NCBI GenBank assembly: GCA_947167435.1
Contig: CAMVIC010000049.1
Span: 1-10,044 of the forward strand
DNA: 10,044 bases
Source of the DNA: an uncultured Clostridia bacterium
GTDB lineage: Bacteria; Bacillota_A; Clostridia; Oscillospirales; Oscillospiraceae
Direction: 5' to 3'
Shown here: piece by piece, positions 1 through 5,956 of the stretch
Position numbering within the stretch: the first letter of the stretch is position 1
How the letters are laid out: each line of letters begins with the position of its first letter
Made by a program: the position numbers and the translations under genes
The notes under the pieces: model-generated
Databases searched by the model: none
The model's input: only the letters and a program-made list of their open reading frames with translations
What the model was told of the DNA's origin: nothing

Positions 1-78
1 GGCACGGCGGGCACAGGGGGCGGGACCTCCTGGCAGTCCGTTTTTGCGGACCGGCTGGCACCATGGAGGAAGATGTGA
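1..78 (+). CDS. 3' end of an upstream phage head gene (partial)
   Basis: Reading from base 1 gives 25 codons and a TGA stop at 76-78. The visible tail starts with a Gly/Thr-rich stretch and ends SWQSVFADRLAPWRKM. The stop overlaps the next start by one base (TGATG), which supports a real, translationally coupled gene. Because it lies directly before a head-closure-type gene, it is probably a capsid or head-tail connector protein. That is inferred from position only; I do not recognise the family from these residues. Confidence 0.6.
   Translation, partial: GTAGTGGGTSWQSVFADRLAPWRKM
65..70 (+). promoter_or_regulatory. Ribosome binding site that decides the start at 78
   Basis: GGAGGA at 65-70 lies 7 bases before the ATG at 78-80. 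The in-frame ATG at 63 overlaps this site and has no purine-rich site at a suitable distance, so 78 is the better start. The resulting TGATG overlap with the upstream stop fits tight translational coupling. Confidence 0.75.
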
Positions 79-443
79 TGAGCCTGTTATCCGAAGCCAT
101 GGAGGCCTGCGTCCTCCTGAACAAGGTCACCGCCCCGGACGGCTACGGCGGTTATACCACCACCTGGGCCGACGGCGCGGCGTTTGAGGCGGCCATCGTC
201 TTCGACACCTCCATGCAGGCACGGACGGCGGAGGCCGCCGGGGTGCGGTCCCTGTACACCGTGACCACCACAAGAGCCCTGACCCTGGAGTATCACGACG
301 TGTTCCGCCGGGTGCGGGACGGCAAGATCTTTCGGGTGACCAGCGACGGGGACGACAAGTTCACGCCGGGCTCTGCCTCCCTGGATATGCGTCAGGTGAC
401 GGCGGAGGAGTGGACTCTGACGGGGAGTGTGAGCGATGGATAA
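78..443 (+). CDS. Head-closure / head-tail adaptor protein
   Basis: This 121-aa protein probably forms the ring that closes the portal and docks the tail, the role of SPP1 gp16 and the Phage_H_T_join-type proteins. Its length fits. Its pattern also fits: an early GxGGxTTTW segment (around residues 23-31), a central beta-rich part, then a VFRRVRDGKIFRVTSDGDD segment resembling the 'dri.y.gr.y.I..v' region of head-closure proteins. The order head closure, tail terminator, tail tube supports the role. I chose the ATG at 78 over an in-frame ATG at 63 because of the GGAGGA site at 65-70. The end overlaps the next gene by 8 bases. It could instead belong to one of the small 'minor capsid protein' families found at this position in Gram-positive phages; sequence alone does not settle it. 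Confidence 0.65.
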   Translation: MSLLSEAMEACVLLNKVTAPDGYGGYTTTWADGAAFEAAIVFDTSMQARTAEAAGVRSLYTVTTTRALTLEYHDVFRRVRDGKIFRVTSDGDDKFTPGSASLDMRQVTAEEWTLTGSVSDG

Positions 444-807
444 ACACCAGGCGCTGTACTCCTTCTGGTCCTCCTTCGGCCTCCCGGCTTTTGACCAGTA
501 TTCCGTGCCGGACAAGGCCCCGCTGCCCCGGATCACCTACGAGGATGCCACGGGGAGCATGGGGGACGTCATCAACCTCACCGCGTCCCTGTGGTACAGG
601 GACACCGGCTGGGCGGCAATCAGCCAGAAGGCCCAGGAGATCGCGGACTATATCGAGACCATGTACCCCATGACCCTGCCGTTGAACACCGGGCGGCTGC
701 TGCTGACCAGGGGGCGGCCCTGGGATCAGCGAATGAACGACCCGGATGACGACGGGATCCGCCGCGTCGTCTTGAATGTACAGGCGGAATTTTTAACACA
801 ATCCTGA
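436..807 (+). CDS. Tail terminator / tail completion protein
   Basis: The 123-aa product probably caps the finished tail tube and joins it to the head, like SPP1 gp17 or the 'minor capsid 3'-type proteins at this position. The N-terminus (YSFWSSFGLPAFDQYSVPD) followed by PRITYED resembles terminator proteins, which often carry a short 'fg.pay....p....pyi.Y' start before an alpha/beta core. The middle has a predicted helix (KAQEIADYIETM) and the C-terminus returns to a beta strand (RRVVLNVQAEF). Size and position directly before the tube gene support the call. The ATG overlaps the previous gene by 8 bases, with GGGGAG at 421-426 as a plausible ribosome binding site. The family was recognised by pattern and context, so the precise subfamily is uncertain. 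Confidence 0.65.
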   Translation: MDKHQALYSFWSSFGLPAFDQYSVPDKAPLPRITYEDATGSMGDVINLTASLWYRDTGWAAISQKAQEIADYIETMYPMTLPLNTGRLLLTRGRPWDQRMNDPDDDGIRRVVLNVQAEFLTQS

Positions 808-827
808 CGAAGGGAGGAAACCCTGTT

Positions 828-1670
828 ATGCCTGATCTGAATTTCAAGCTGATCCCGCAGAGTACTTTTGAGGATCTGATCCTGGACGCCGGCATGCTGA
901 TCAAGGACTTTGACCCGGCCGAACCGGCTACCCCTGCGGATGAGGATATCATTACGGCTACCACCGGCGGCATCAATATCGTGTGCAAGCCCAACTTCTC
1001 CGATCTGGGCGAGGATGTGGACAACGTGCCGCTGAACATGCTGGAGCTCAAGCACCTGGACAGCTGGGAGTGCTCCATGTCCACCACAGCGCTGGGCACG
1101 TCCCCGGCCCTGATCAAGTGGGCTCTGGGCGCGGCGGACGCCGACGACAGCGACGCCACCCACATCGTGCCCCGGTCCCGGCTCAAGACGGCGGACTTTG
1201 CCACTATCTGGTGGGTCGGCCCCAAGGCGGCCGGCGGCTGGGTAGCCGTCAAGCTCTTTAACGCTCTCAGCACCGAGGGCCTGAGCATCCGAACCACCAA
1301 GAACGGCAAGGCCACCAGCGCCCTGACCCTGACGGGTCATGTGAGCATCAGCGCTCAGGACGTGGTGCCCATGGAGTTCTGGAGCGCGGACGCAGCCAGC
1401 GGCGTGATCACCCTGAACAAGCGGACCGCGACCGTCGCTGTGAACGGCACGGTGTCCCTGACGGCCACCACGACCCCGTCCGATGCAGTGGTCACCTGGT
1501 CCAGCCTGGACACCAGCGACGCCACCGTGGCGGCTTCCGGCTCTTCGCCGTATCATTCCGCCACCGTGACCGGCGCGGCTGCCGGGACCGCCACCATCCA
1601 GGCGGCGATCACGGTGAACGGCGTGACCAGCAAGGCGAGCTGCATCGTTACGGTCAGCTCCGCGAGCTGA
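828..1670 (+). CDS. Major tail tube protein with C-terminal Big_2 Ig-like domain
   Basis: The 280-aa protein is the likely building block of the tail tube. Residues 1 to about 187 look like a Gram-positive siphophage tube domain and include a GGINIVCKPNFSDLGEDVDN segment. After a short linker, residues 192-280 form a bacterial Ig-like (Big_2) domain, with the hallmark run of a VAVNGTVSLTATTTPSDA strand, a VTWSSLDTSDATV strand, a GxAAGTATIQAA strand and a closing SCIVTV strand. Such domains decorate the outside of tail tubes and are thought to help contact the host surface or glycans. The Ig domain is in frame here, with no frameshift needed. AGGGAGG at 811-817 gives a good ribosome binding site. 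A terminator-like hairpin follows, fitting a highly expressed gene. The Ig domain call is strong; the tube call rests on context and general pattern. Confidence 0.85.
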   Translation: MPDLNFKLIPQSTFEDLILDAGMLIKDFDPAEPATPADEDIITATTGGINIVCKPNFSDLGEDVDNVPLNMLELKHLDSWECSMSTTALGTSPALIKWALGAADADDSDATHIVPRSRLKTADFATIWWVGPKAAGGWVAVKLFNALSTEGLSIRTTKNGKATSALTLTGHVSISAQDVVPMEFWSADAASGVITLNKRTATVAVNGTVSLTATTTPSDAVVTWSSLDTSDATVAASGSSPYHSATVTGAAAGTATIQAAITVNGVTSKASCIVTVSSAS

Positions 1671-1688
1671 CATCGACAACACAAAGAG

Positions 1689-1735
1689 CGCGGAATCGTG
1701 CGGGATCGCATATGATCCGCCCGGTTCCGCGTTTT
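1689..1735 (+). terminator. Terminator-like hairpin after the tail tube gene
   Basis: The left arm 1689-1707 pairs with the right arm 1714-1731 around a six-base loop (GCATAT). The pairing includes CGCGGAA with TTCCGCG and GCGG-ATC with GATCCGC, with one bulged G, one G:U pair and one mismatch. TTTT follows at 1732-1735, and an A-rich stretch precedes the hairpin. The T run is short, so this is probably a partial terminator or an mRNA-stabilising hairpin that sets the tube gene apart from the chaperone and tape-measure genes. It sits in the only sizeable gap of the window (84 bases). Confidence 0.6.
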
Positions 1736-1754
1736 CGCAAATACGGAGGGGAAT

Positions 1755-2201
1755 ATGAAACGACTTTCTGAATTTAAGGATGAGGCAGGTATTGAGCTGG
1801 TCGGCAAGCTGATGCTGCCTATCAGCCGGATCGTTCGCAACAGGGGCGTCTTTGAGGCACGCGCCGCTGCAAAAGCGGAGGGCAGGCCGCTTCCCATGAT
1901 GGAGCTGGCCTCCGCGATCCTCAGCAATGCACAGGCGGAGACCATCGAGATCCTGGCCCTGCTGAACGAAGAGGACCCGAGCGACTACCATTTCAACGCC
2001 GCGACTGTGTTCGGAGATGTCATGCAGCTTTTTGCTGATCCTGACTTCCAGGCGCTTTTTGGTTTGCAGAGCAAGACGACGGCCTCCTCTGGCTCTGCCT
2101 CGGAGAGTACAGAGGCCCCAGAAGCATCAGGTGCTTTCTCGGATACTGTGGAGCCAGAATCCGCAAAAAAGCAGAAGAAAAAGTCTTCCGGGTCTACCTG
2201 A
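1755..2201 (+). CDS. Tail assembly chaperone, short form (gpG-like)
   Basis: The 148-aa product sits between the tail tube and the tape measure, the position of tail assembly chaperones. These coat the tape measure during tail assembly and are absent from the finished virion. Residues 1 to about 105 are mostly predicted helix (for example LSEFKDEAGIELVGKLMLPI, and AQAETIEILALLNEED). After that comes a Ser/Glu/Ala-rich, probably disordered linker and a Lys-rich end (AKKQKKKSSGST). The Lys-rich part is where the mRNA carries the A AAA AAG slippery heptamer, 27 bases before the normal stop. GGAGG at 1745-1749 precedes the ATG with a 5-base gap. The role is inferred from position, size and the frameshift signal rather than from a recognised motif. 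Confidence 0.75.
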   Translation: MKRLSEFKDEAGIELVGKLMLPISRIVRNRGVFEARAAAKAEGRPLPMMELASAILSNAQAETIEILALLNEEDPSDYHFNAATVFGDVMQLFADPDFQALFGLQSKTTASSGSASESTEAPEASGAFSDTVEPESAKKQKKKSSGST

Positions 2202-2386
2202 CGGACGCTCTTATGGCGGCGGCGAATAATACCGCCAGATTTGCCGGGGGGTATGAGTGCAATCGTCGCTGGGTGGATGTGATCGACCCGAAACCGGAGG
2301 AAACGCGGACAGCGGCACAGGTCATTGCTGGCCTGCGGGCACAGATGCAGCTGGACTTTGGAGAGAAAAGAGGTGACTTGTCTTGA
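1755..2386 (+). CDS. Tail assembly chaperone, -1 frameshift fusion (gpGT-like)
   Basis: A -1 slip on A AAA AAG (2165-2171) would join the first 139 codons of the chaperone to a -1 reading frame from 2171 to the TGA at 2384-2386, giving a 210-aa protein. The added 71 residues begin AEEKVFRVYLTDALMAAA and include GGYECNRRWVDVIDPKPEET and a helix (AAQVIAGLRAQMQLDF), so they read like real protein. The -1 frame fills the otherwise empty 2202-2382 and ends overlapping the tape-measure start. In lambda-like phages the G part binds the tape measure and the T part recruits tube subunits. The alternative is separate initiation at the ATG at 2213, which would give 57 aa, but no convincing ribosome binding site precedes it. 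The coordinates span both frames; the slip is predicted, not observed. Confidence 0.75.
2165..2171 (+). promoter_or_regulatory. Programmed -1 frameshift site, A AAA AAG
   Basis: Split by the zero reading frame, the heptamer is A AAA AAG, which is the dnaX-type motif known to be a highly efficient -1 slip site in bacteria. A Shine-Dalgarno-like GGAG lies at 2150-2153, 11 bases upstream, about where an internal SD stimulates slipping in dnaX. Downstream I see only weak pairing (TCCG 2187-2190 with CGGA 2202-2205), so no strong stimulatory hairpin or pseudoknot is evident. The site lies near the chaperone's 3' end, as in other tail chaperone pairs. Confidence 0.8.
2368..2375 (+). promoter_or_regulatory. 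Ribosome binding site for the TTG start of the tape measure gene
   Basis: AAGAGGTG at 2368-2375 ends 7 bases before TTG at 2383. The only nearby alternative in frame is GTG at 2389, 13 bases away. The spacing favours the TTG. This start overlaps the stop of the frameshifted chaperone (TTGA), which would couple translation of the two. Confidence 0.6.
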
Positions 2387-5300
2387 ATGTGTTTGACCTG
2401 GAAGCGGTGCTGACGCTGGACACCAGCGAATACGACCAGGGGCTGTCTAAGGCCGGGGAGGATGCGAAAAAGACCACCGGCAATGCGGCGGCCATGCAGA
2501 AAAACATTACCACGGCTGCCCTTGCAGGGGCCGGAGCTATGGCCGCAGCAAGCACGGCACTTGTTACCAAATCCATAAAAAGCTACGCGGAATATGAGCA
2601 GCTGGTGGGCGGCATTGAAACGCTCTATAAATCGAGCGCTAATACTGTCATGCAGTATGCAAACGAGGCGTACAAAACCGCTGGCATGTCTGCGAATCAG
2701 TACATGGAGACGGCGACGAGCTTTGCAGCAGCCCTCACGCAGTCTCTGGGCGGGGACACCGCGAAGGCGGCTGAGTACGCTAACACCGCCATCACGGACA
2801 TGTCCGACAACGCCAACAAGATGGGCACCAGTATCGACAGCATTGTCCAGACATACCAGAGCCTTTCCCGCGGCAATTTCGCCATGCTGGACAACCTCAA
2901 GCTGGGGTATGGCGGAACAAAAGCGGAGCTGGAACGGTTACTGGAAGATGCAGAACGGTATAAGGCAGCCCAGGGCGAGATCGTAGATTACTCCATTGAC
3001 AGCTATTCGGACATCGTGGAAGCCATCCACGTCGTCCAGCAGGAAATGGGGATCACAGGAACAACGGCGGCGGAATCCGCCAGCACGATCGAGGGCAGCT
3101 TTAACACTGCAAAGGCAGCGGCGGAGAACTTCTTTACCAGCCTGGCAAATCCCGATGCAGATGTGTCTGCAACATTTGACAGCTTGGTGGATTCGGTGTC
3201 TACCGTGGCCGGGAATGTGATCCCTGTCATTGGGACGATTGCTGACCACGTCTGGGACCTGGCAAACAGTTTCCCGGCGGTGACCGGGGCTGTGCTCCCT
3301 GCCGCCGTCGCTTTCGGTGCGTTCGCAGTTGCAATCAATGTTGTGCCTGCGATCAATGCTGCGAGAGACGCGATTCTCGGGTTTAATGCTGTTTTGGCAG
3401 CAAATCCGATCGGCCTTGCAATCGCTTTGATGGCTGGTCTTGCGGTGGCGACGTATAACCTTGTGACGCATTTCACGGAGCTGTACACCGAGGCGGACAA
3501 GGCGGCGGAGGGGATCAGAAATCTGAACCGCGCCACGGAGTCCGGGGTATCCGGCTGGGTGGAGCAGGAAAACGCTGCTAAGGAGTCCATGAGCGGTGTG
3601 CAGAGCAGTGTTGAGTCTGCCGCCTCAGGGGTTTCTGACGCTCTGGGTGCGGCTGGCGCTGACAGCGGCCAGGCGTACCGGGATAACCTGACCAACGCCC
3701 TGAGCGGAATTGACGCTGATCTGGCCGATCAGATTTCTGCGGCGATGGATGGCACGGCGTCTGCGGTCGAAGGAGCGAGCACCCAGATCGGGGAAGCCGG
3801 GACAAGTGCAGTAGAGCAGTATGCCAGCGCATTTCAAAATGGCGAGATAGGCAACGCGGCTTCTAACGCTGTAACTCAGGCAGTTGATGCTGCCAATGGC
3901 GCAGCAAGTAATTTTGCTACTGTTGGACAGAGTATAGCGACCCAAATCAGCACGGGCATAAACTCCAGTGCCGGAAGCATTTCCACTGCTGTCAGCGCCA
4001 TGCTGACCACTGCTATTGTCGCAGGGAATGTTGCTACTGGTGCGGCGGCGGCTGTTGGTCAGAATGTCGGGGCACAGCTTGCTCAGGGTATCCATGCCGG
4101 GGCCGGAACGGTTTCGTCCGCAATCCAGAACATCGTTACCACAGCTATTACGACTGGCAACGCAGCGACAAGTGCGGCTGTAAATATCGGACAGAACATC
4201 GGGACACAAATCGCTTCCGGGGCTTCCTCCGGGGCTGGTGCTGTTGCAGGTGCTGTAAGGGGCGTCGTTGCCACTGCCATTGTTGCGGGTAATGCGGCGA
4301 CAGGCGGAGCCACAGCCATCGGTGCGAATATCGCTCGAGGCATCGCAGCCGGTATTTCTTCCGGTTCTGGAGCCATTGCGGCGGCGGCCCGAAGCGCTGT
4401 GCAGGCGGCTGTTGCGGCGGCAAAAGCGGCGGCGGCTATTCACTCTCCGTCACAGAAATTCCGAGACGAGGTCGGTGTCTTCATGGGCCTCGGTATTGCC
4501 GAAGGACTGGAAGATTCCGAGGATGAGGTGACAAAAGCCGCGAAGAAACTGGCGGAAAAGACATATTCCACCAGTAAAGAATGGCTGCGCCGGCAGACGA
4601 AGTTCAACAAGCTCTCCCTGGCGGAGCAGCTGGAGGTCTGGCAGGAAATCCAGAGCGGCTATCTCAAAGAATCCAAGCAGTGGATCCAGGCGGAGGAGGA
4701 GATCTTTGACCTCCGGGAGAAGATCCAGAGCGAGTTTGCCACCGATGTGGAGAAGATCTGGAAGGATATCACCGACGCCCAGGACAAGTACGCCGACGCA
4801 CTGACGGACCGGATCGACGACATTGCCGGGGCTTATAAGCTCTTTGACGATGTGCAGGACCGAGAGGCCGTTAACGGCCAGGAGCTGACGGACAACCTGA
4901 CCAGACAGGTCAACGTGCTGAATGACTTTTACGGCGGCCTGGACGCCCTGGCGGCCCGGGGGGTCTCCGGGGCTCTGGTGGAGGAGATCCGGGACATGGG
5001 CCCCAAGGCCGTGGACAATCTGGACGCTCTTCTGGCCATGACGGATGAGGAGCTCAGCGAGTATGCGGATCTGTTCGGCCAGAAACAGGCGTTTGCCAAC
5101 CGGCAGGCGCTGAAGGAGCTGGAAGGACTCAAGGCGGAGACGGACGCGCAGATCAAGAAGAACATGCAGAGCATCCTGGATCTGTACGACAAGACCGCGC
5201 CCACCCTGGGGGAGGCGTTCACCGACGGCCTGGCCAAGGGCATCCTGGACGGGGTGCCGGACGTGGTCAGCGCGGCGGTGGAGGCGTCCCGGGCGGCGCT

Positions 5301-5532
5301 GGGCGCGGCCAGTGAGACCATGTTCGGCAAGCGGCTGAGCTTTGCCAAGAGCGGGCTGGGTATGGCTTCCGCCGGAATGATCAACACCGTGAGCCAGCAC
5401 GTTGCCCAAACCGGAGGTACCACCACCATCAACCTGGTAACGCCGGACGGCGGGGTCCTGGCCCGGTATGTTTTTGACCCGCTCAAGGCTTACGCGGCGG
5501 CAAAAGGCCAGCCCATCGTGAACCCGGCGTAA
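2383..5532 (+). CDS. Tail tape measure protein
   Basis: This 1049-aa protein is the molecular ruler that sets tail length. It fills the tube and is released with the DNA. It is the longest gene in the window and follows the chaperones. Residues 1-230 carry the conserved N-terminal region (YEQLVGGIETLYKSSA, then MSANQYMETATSFAAALTQS and NFAMLDNLKLGYGGT). Hydrophobic segments lie near 303-328 and 337-365. Ala/Gly/Ser-rich sequence follows, with four tandem 44-residue repeats at 497-672. Next is an IHSPSQKFRDEVG motif (from 686) of the 'HSPSxxF/MxxxG' type seen in Firmicute tape measures, then a long helical, probably coiled-coil C-terminal part (about 700-990). No peptidase or lytic domain is visible. 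The start is TTG with AAGAGGTG at 2368-2375. GC content is clearly lower in the middle than in the last 600 bases. Confidence 0.95.
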   Translation: MNVFDLEAVLTLDTSEYDQGLSKAGEDAKKTTGNAAAMQKNITTAALAGAGAMAAASTALVTKSIKSYAEYEQLVGGIETLYKSSANTVMQYANEAYKTAGMSANQYMETATSFAAALTQSLGGDTAKAAEYANTAITDMSDNANKMGTSIDSIVQTYQSLSRGNFAMLDNLKLGYGGTKAELERLLEDAERYKAAQGEIVDYSIDSYSDIVEAIHVVQQEMGITGTTAAESASTIEGSFNTAKAAAENFFTSLANPDADVSATFDSLVDSVSTVAGNVIPVIGTIADHVWDLANSFPAVTGAVLPAAVAFGAFAVAINVVPAINAARDAILGFNAVLAANPIGLAIALMAGLAVATYNLVTHFTELYTEADKAAEGIRNLNRATESGVSGWVEQENAAKESMSGVQSSVESAASGVSDALGAAGADSGQAYRDNLTNALSGIDADLADQISAAMDGTASAVEGASTQIGEAGTSAVEQYASAFQNGEIGNAASNAVTQAVDAANGAASNFATVGQSIATQISTGINSSAGSISTAVSAMLTTAIVAGNVATGAAAAVGQNVGAQLAQGIHAGAGTVSSAIQNIVTTAITTGNAATSAAVNIGQNIGTQIASGASSGAGAVAGAVRGVVATAIVAGNAATGGATAIGANIARGIAAGISSGSGAIAAAARSAVQAAVAAAKAAAAIHSPSQKFRDEVGVFMGLGIAEGLEDSEDEVTKAAKKLAEKTYSTSKEWLRRQTKFNKLSLAEQLEVWQEIQSGYLKESKQWIQAEEEIFDLREKIQSEFATDVEKIWKDITDAQDKYADALTDRIDDIAGAYKLFDDVQDREAVNGQELTDNLTRQVNVLNDFYGGLDALAARGVSGALVEEIRDMGPKAVDNLDALLAMTDEELSEYADLFGQKQAFANRQALKELEGLKAETDAQIKKNMQSILDLYDKTAPTLGEAFTDGLAKGILDGVPDVVSAAVEASRAALGAASETMFGKRLSFAKSGLGMASAGMINTVSQHVAQTGGTTTINLVTPDGGVLARYVFDPLKAYAAAKGQPIVNPA
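3871..4398 (+). repeat. Four tandem 132-base (44-codon) repeats in the tape measure gene
   Basis: Units are 3871-4002, 4003-4134, 4135-4266 and 4267-4398 (residues 497-540, 541-584, 585-628, 629-672), with a partial fifth unit from 4399. Each starts near [VL]xTAIxxGNxAT, continues with xIGxNIxxxIAxGI and ends SGxGxIxxAxxx[IV]. Hydrophobic residues fall at four-residue spacing in two blocks per unit, at unit positions 18/22/26/30 and 37/41/1/5, separated by Gly/Ser-rich turns. Each unit therefore looks like two short helices, each an approximate 22-residue sub-repeat. The units have diverged in DNA, so they are old rather than fresh duplications. Confidence 0.85.
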
Positions 5533-5545
5533 AGGGGGGGAGAGC

Positions 5546-5956
5546 ATGTTACAGCTTGTGCTGGACGGCATGGAGATGCCGGAGAGCCAGAAGGGCGGCT
5601 ATACCGCCGTGCGGGAGCCTCTCTCCGTTGATCTGGAGATGATCTCCGGGCGGATGGTCCGGGAGCTGCGGGGCTACGTGTGGCGGCTGTCTTATCAGTA
5701 CGGGTGGCTCACAGACGAGCAGCGGACGGCCTTTCTGGCGATCTGCGAGAAGGGGCGGCGGGAGCCCATTACCGTAGGCTTCCTGGTGCCGGATGATCCG
5801 GGGGAGACCCTGCGGTATTCCCAGTTCATTGTGACGGATCTCCAGCGCCCCGCCTTTCGGTGGGGACGGCTGGATGAGCCGGACTATGTGGACGTCTGGA
5901 CGCCCATCTGGGCGGACTTCCGAGTGGAACTGCGGGAGGTGAGCCCCAGTGATTGA
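5546..5956 (+). CDS. Small distal-tail protein (Dit position)
   Basis: The 136-aa product lies between the tape measure and a large tail-tip protein, where siphophages usually encode the distal tail (Dit) protein that forms the hub ring at the tube end. It looks beta-rich, with a start of MLQLVLDGMEMP, a central WRLSYQYGWLTDEQRTAFLAI helix-containing segment, a TVGFLVPDD strand and a VWTPIWADFRVELREV end. It is shorter than typical Dit proteins (about 200-300 aa), so it may correspond only to the Dit core ring domain or to another small tail-tip component. GGGGGGGAGAG just before the ATG (5534-5544) is a strong ribosome binding site. Its last 8 bases overlap the next gene. I do not recognise a named family; the role is positional. 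Confidence 0.55.
   Translation: MLQLVLDGMEMPESQKGGYTAVREPLSVDLEMISGRMVRELRGYVWRLSYQYGWLTDEQRTAFLAICEKGRREPITVGFLVPDDPGETLRYSQFIVTDLQRPAFRWGRLDEPDYVDVWTPIWADFRVELREVSPSD

Noticed and set aside
726..1991. Antisense open frame (421 codons) across the tube and chaperone genes
   Set aside because: It crosses three well-supported + strand genes and the terminator-like gap, is Gly/Arg/His-rich, and shows no family features.
2177..2183. Second A-rich slip candidate, G AAA AAG
   Set aside because: The first base is G, so the P-site tRNA would re-pair poorly after a -1 slip. The upstream A AAA AAG is the canonical heptamer and better placed relative to the GGAG element.
2017..2229. Short + strand open frame (70 codons) overlapping the chaperone end
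   Set aside because: It is in the third frame, neither the chaperone frame nor the -1 frame. Its sequence is Arg/Ser/Pro-rich without structure and it stops before the fusion region ends.
2214..2237. Hairpin TGGCGG/CCGCCA as a frameshift stimulator
   Set aside because: It begins 42 bases after the slip site, much farther than the usual 5-9 bases, and has a 12-base loop. GC-rich codons explain it by chance.
4450..5571. Antisense open frame (373 codons) opposite the tape measure C-terminus
   Set aside because: It is a shadow of the high-GC part of the tape measure; all other genes run on the + strand and no promoter or ribosome binding site supports it.
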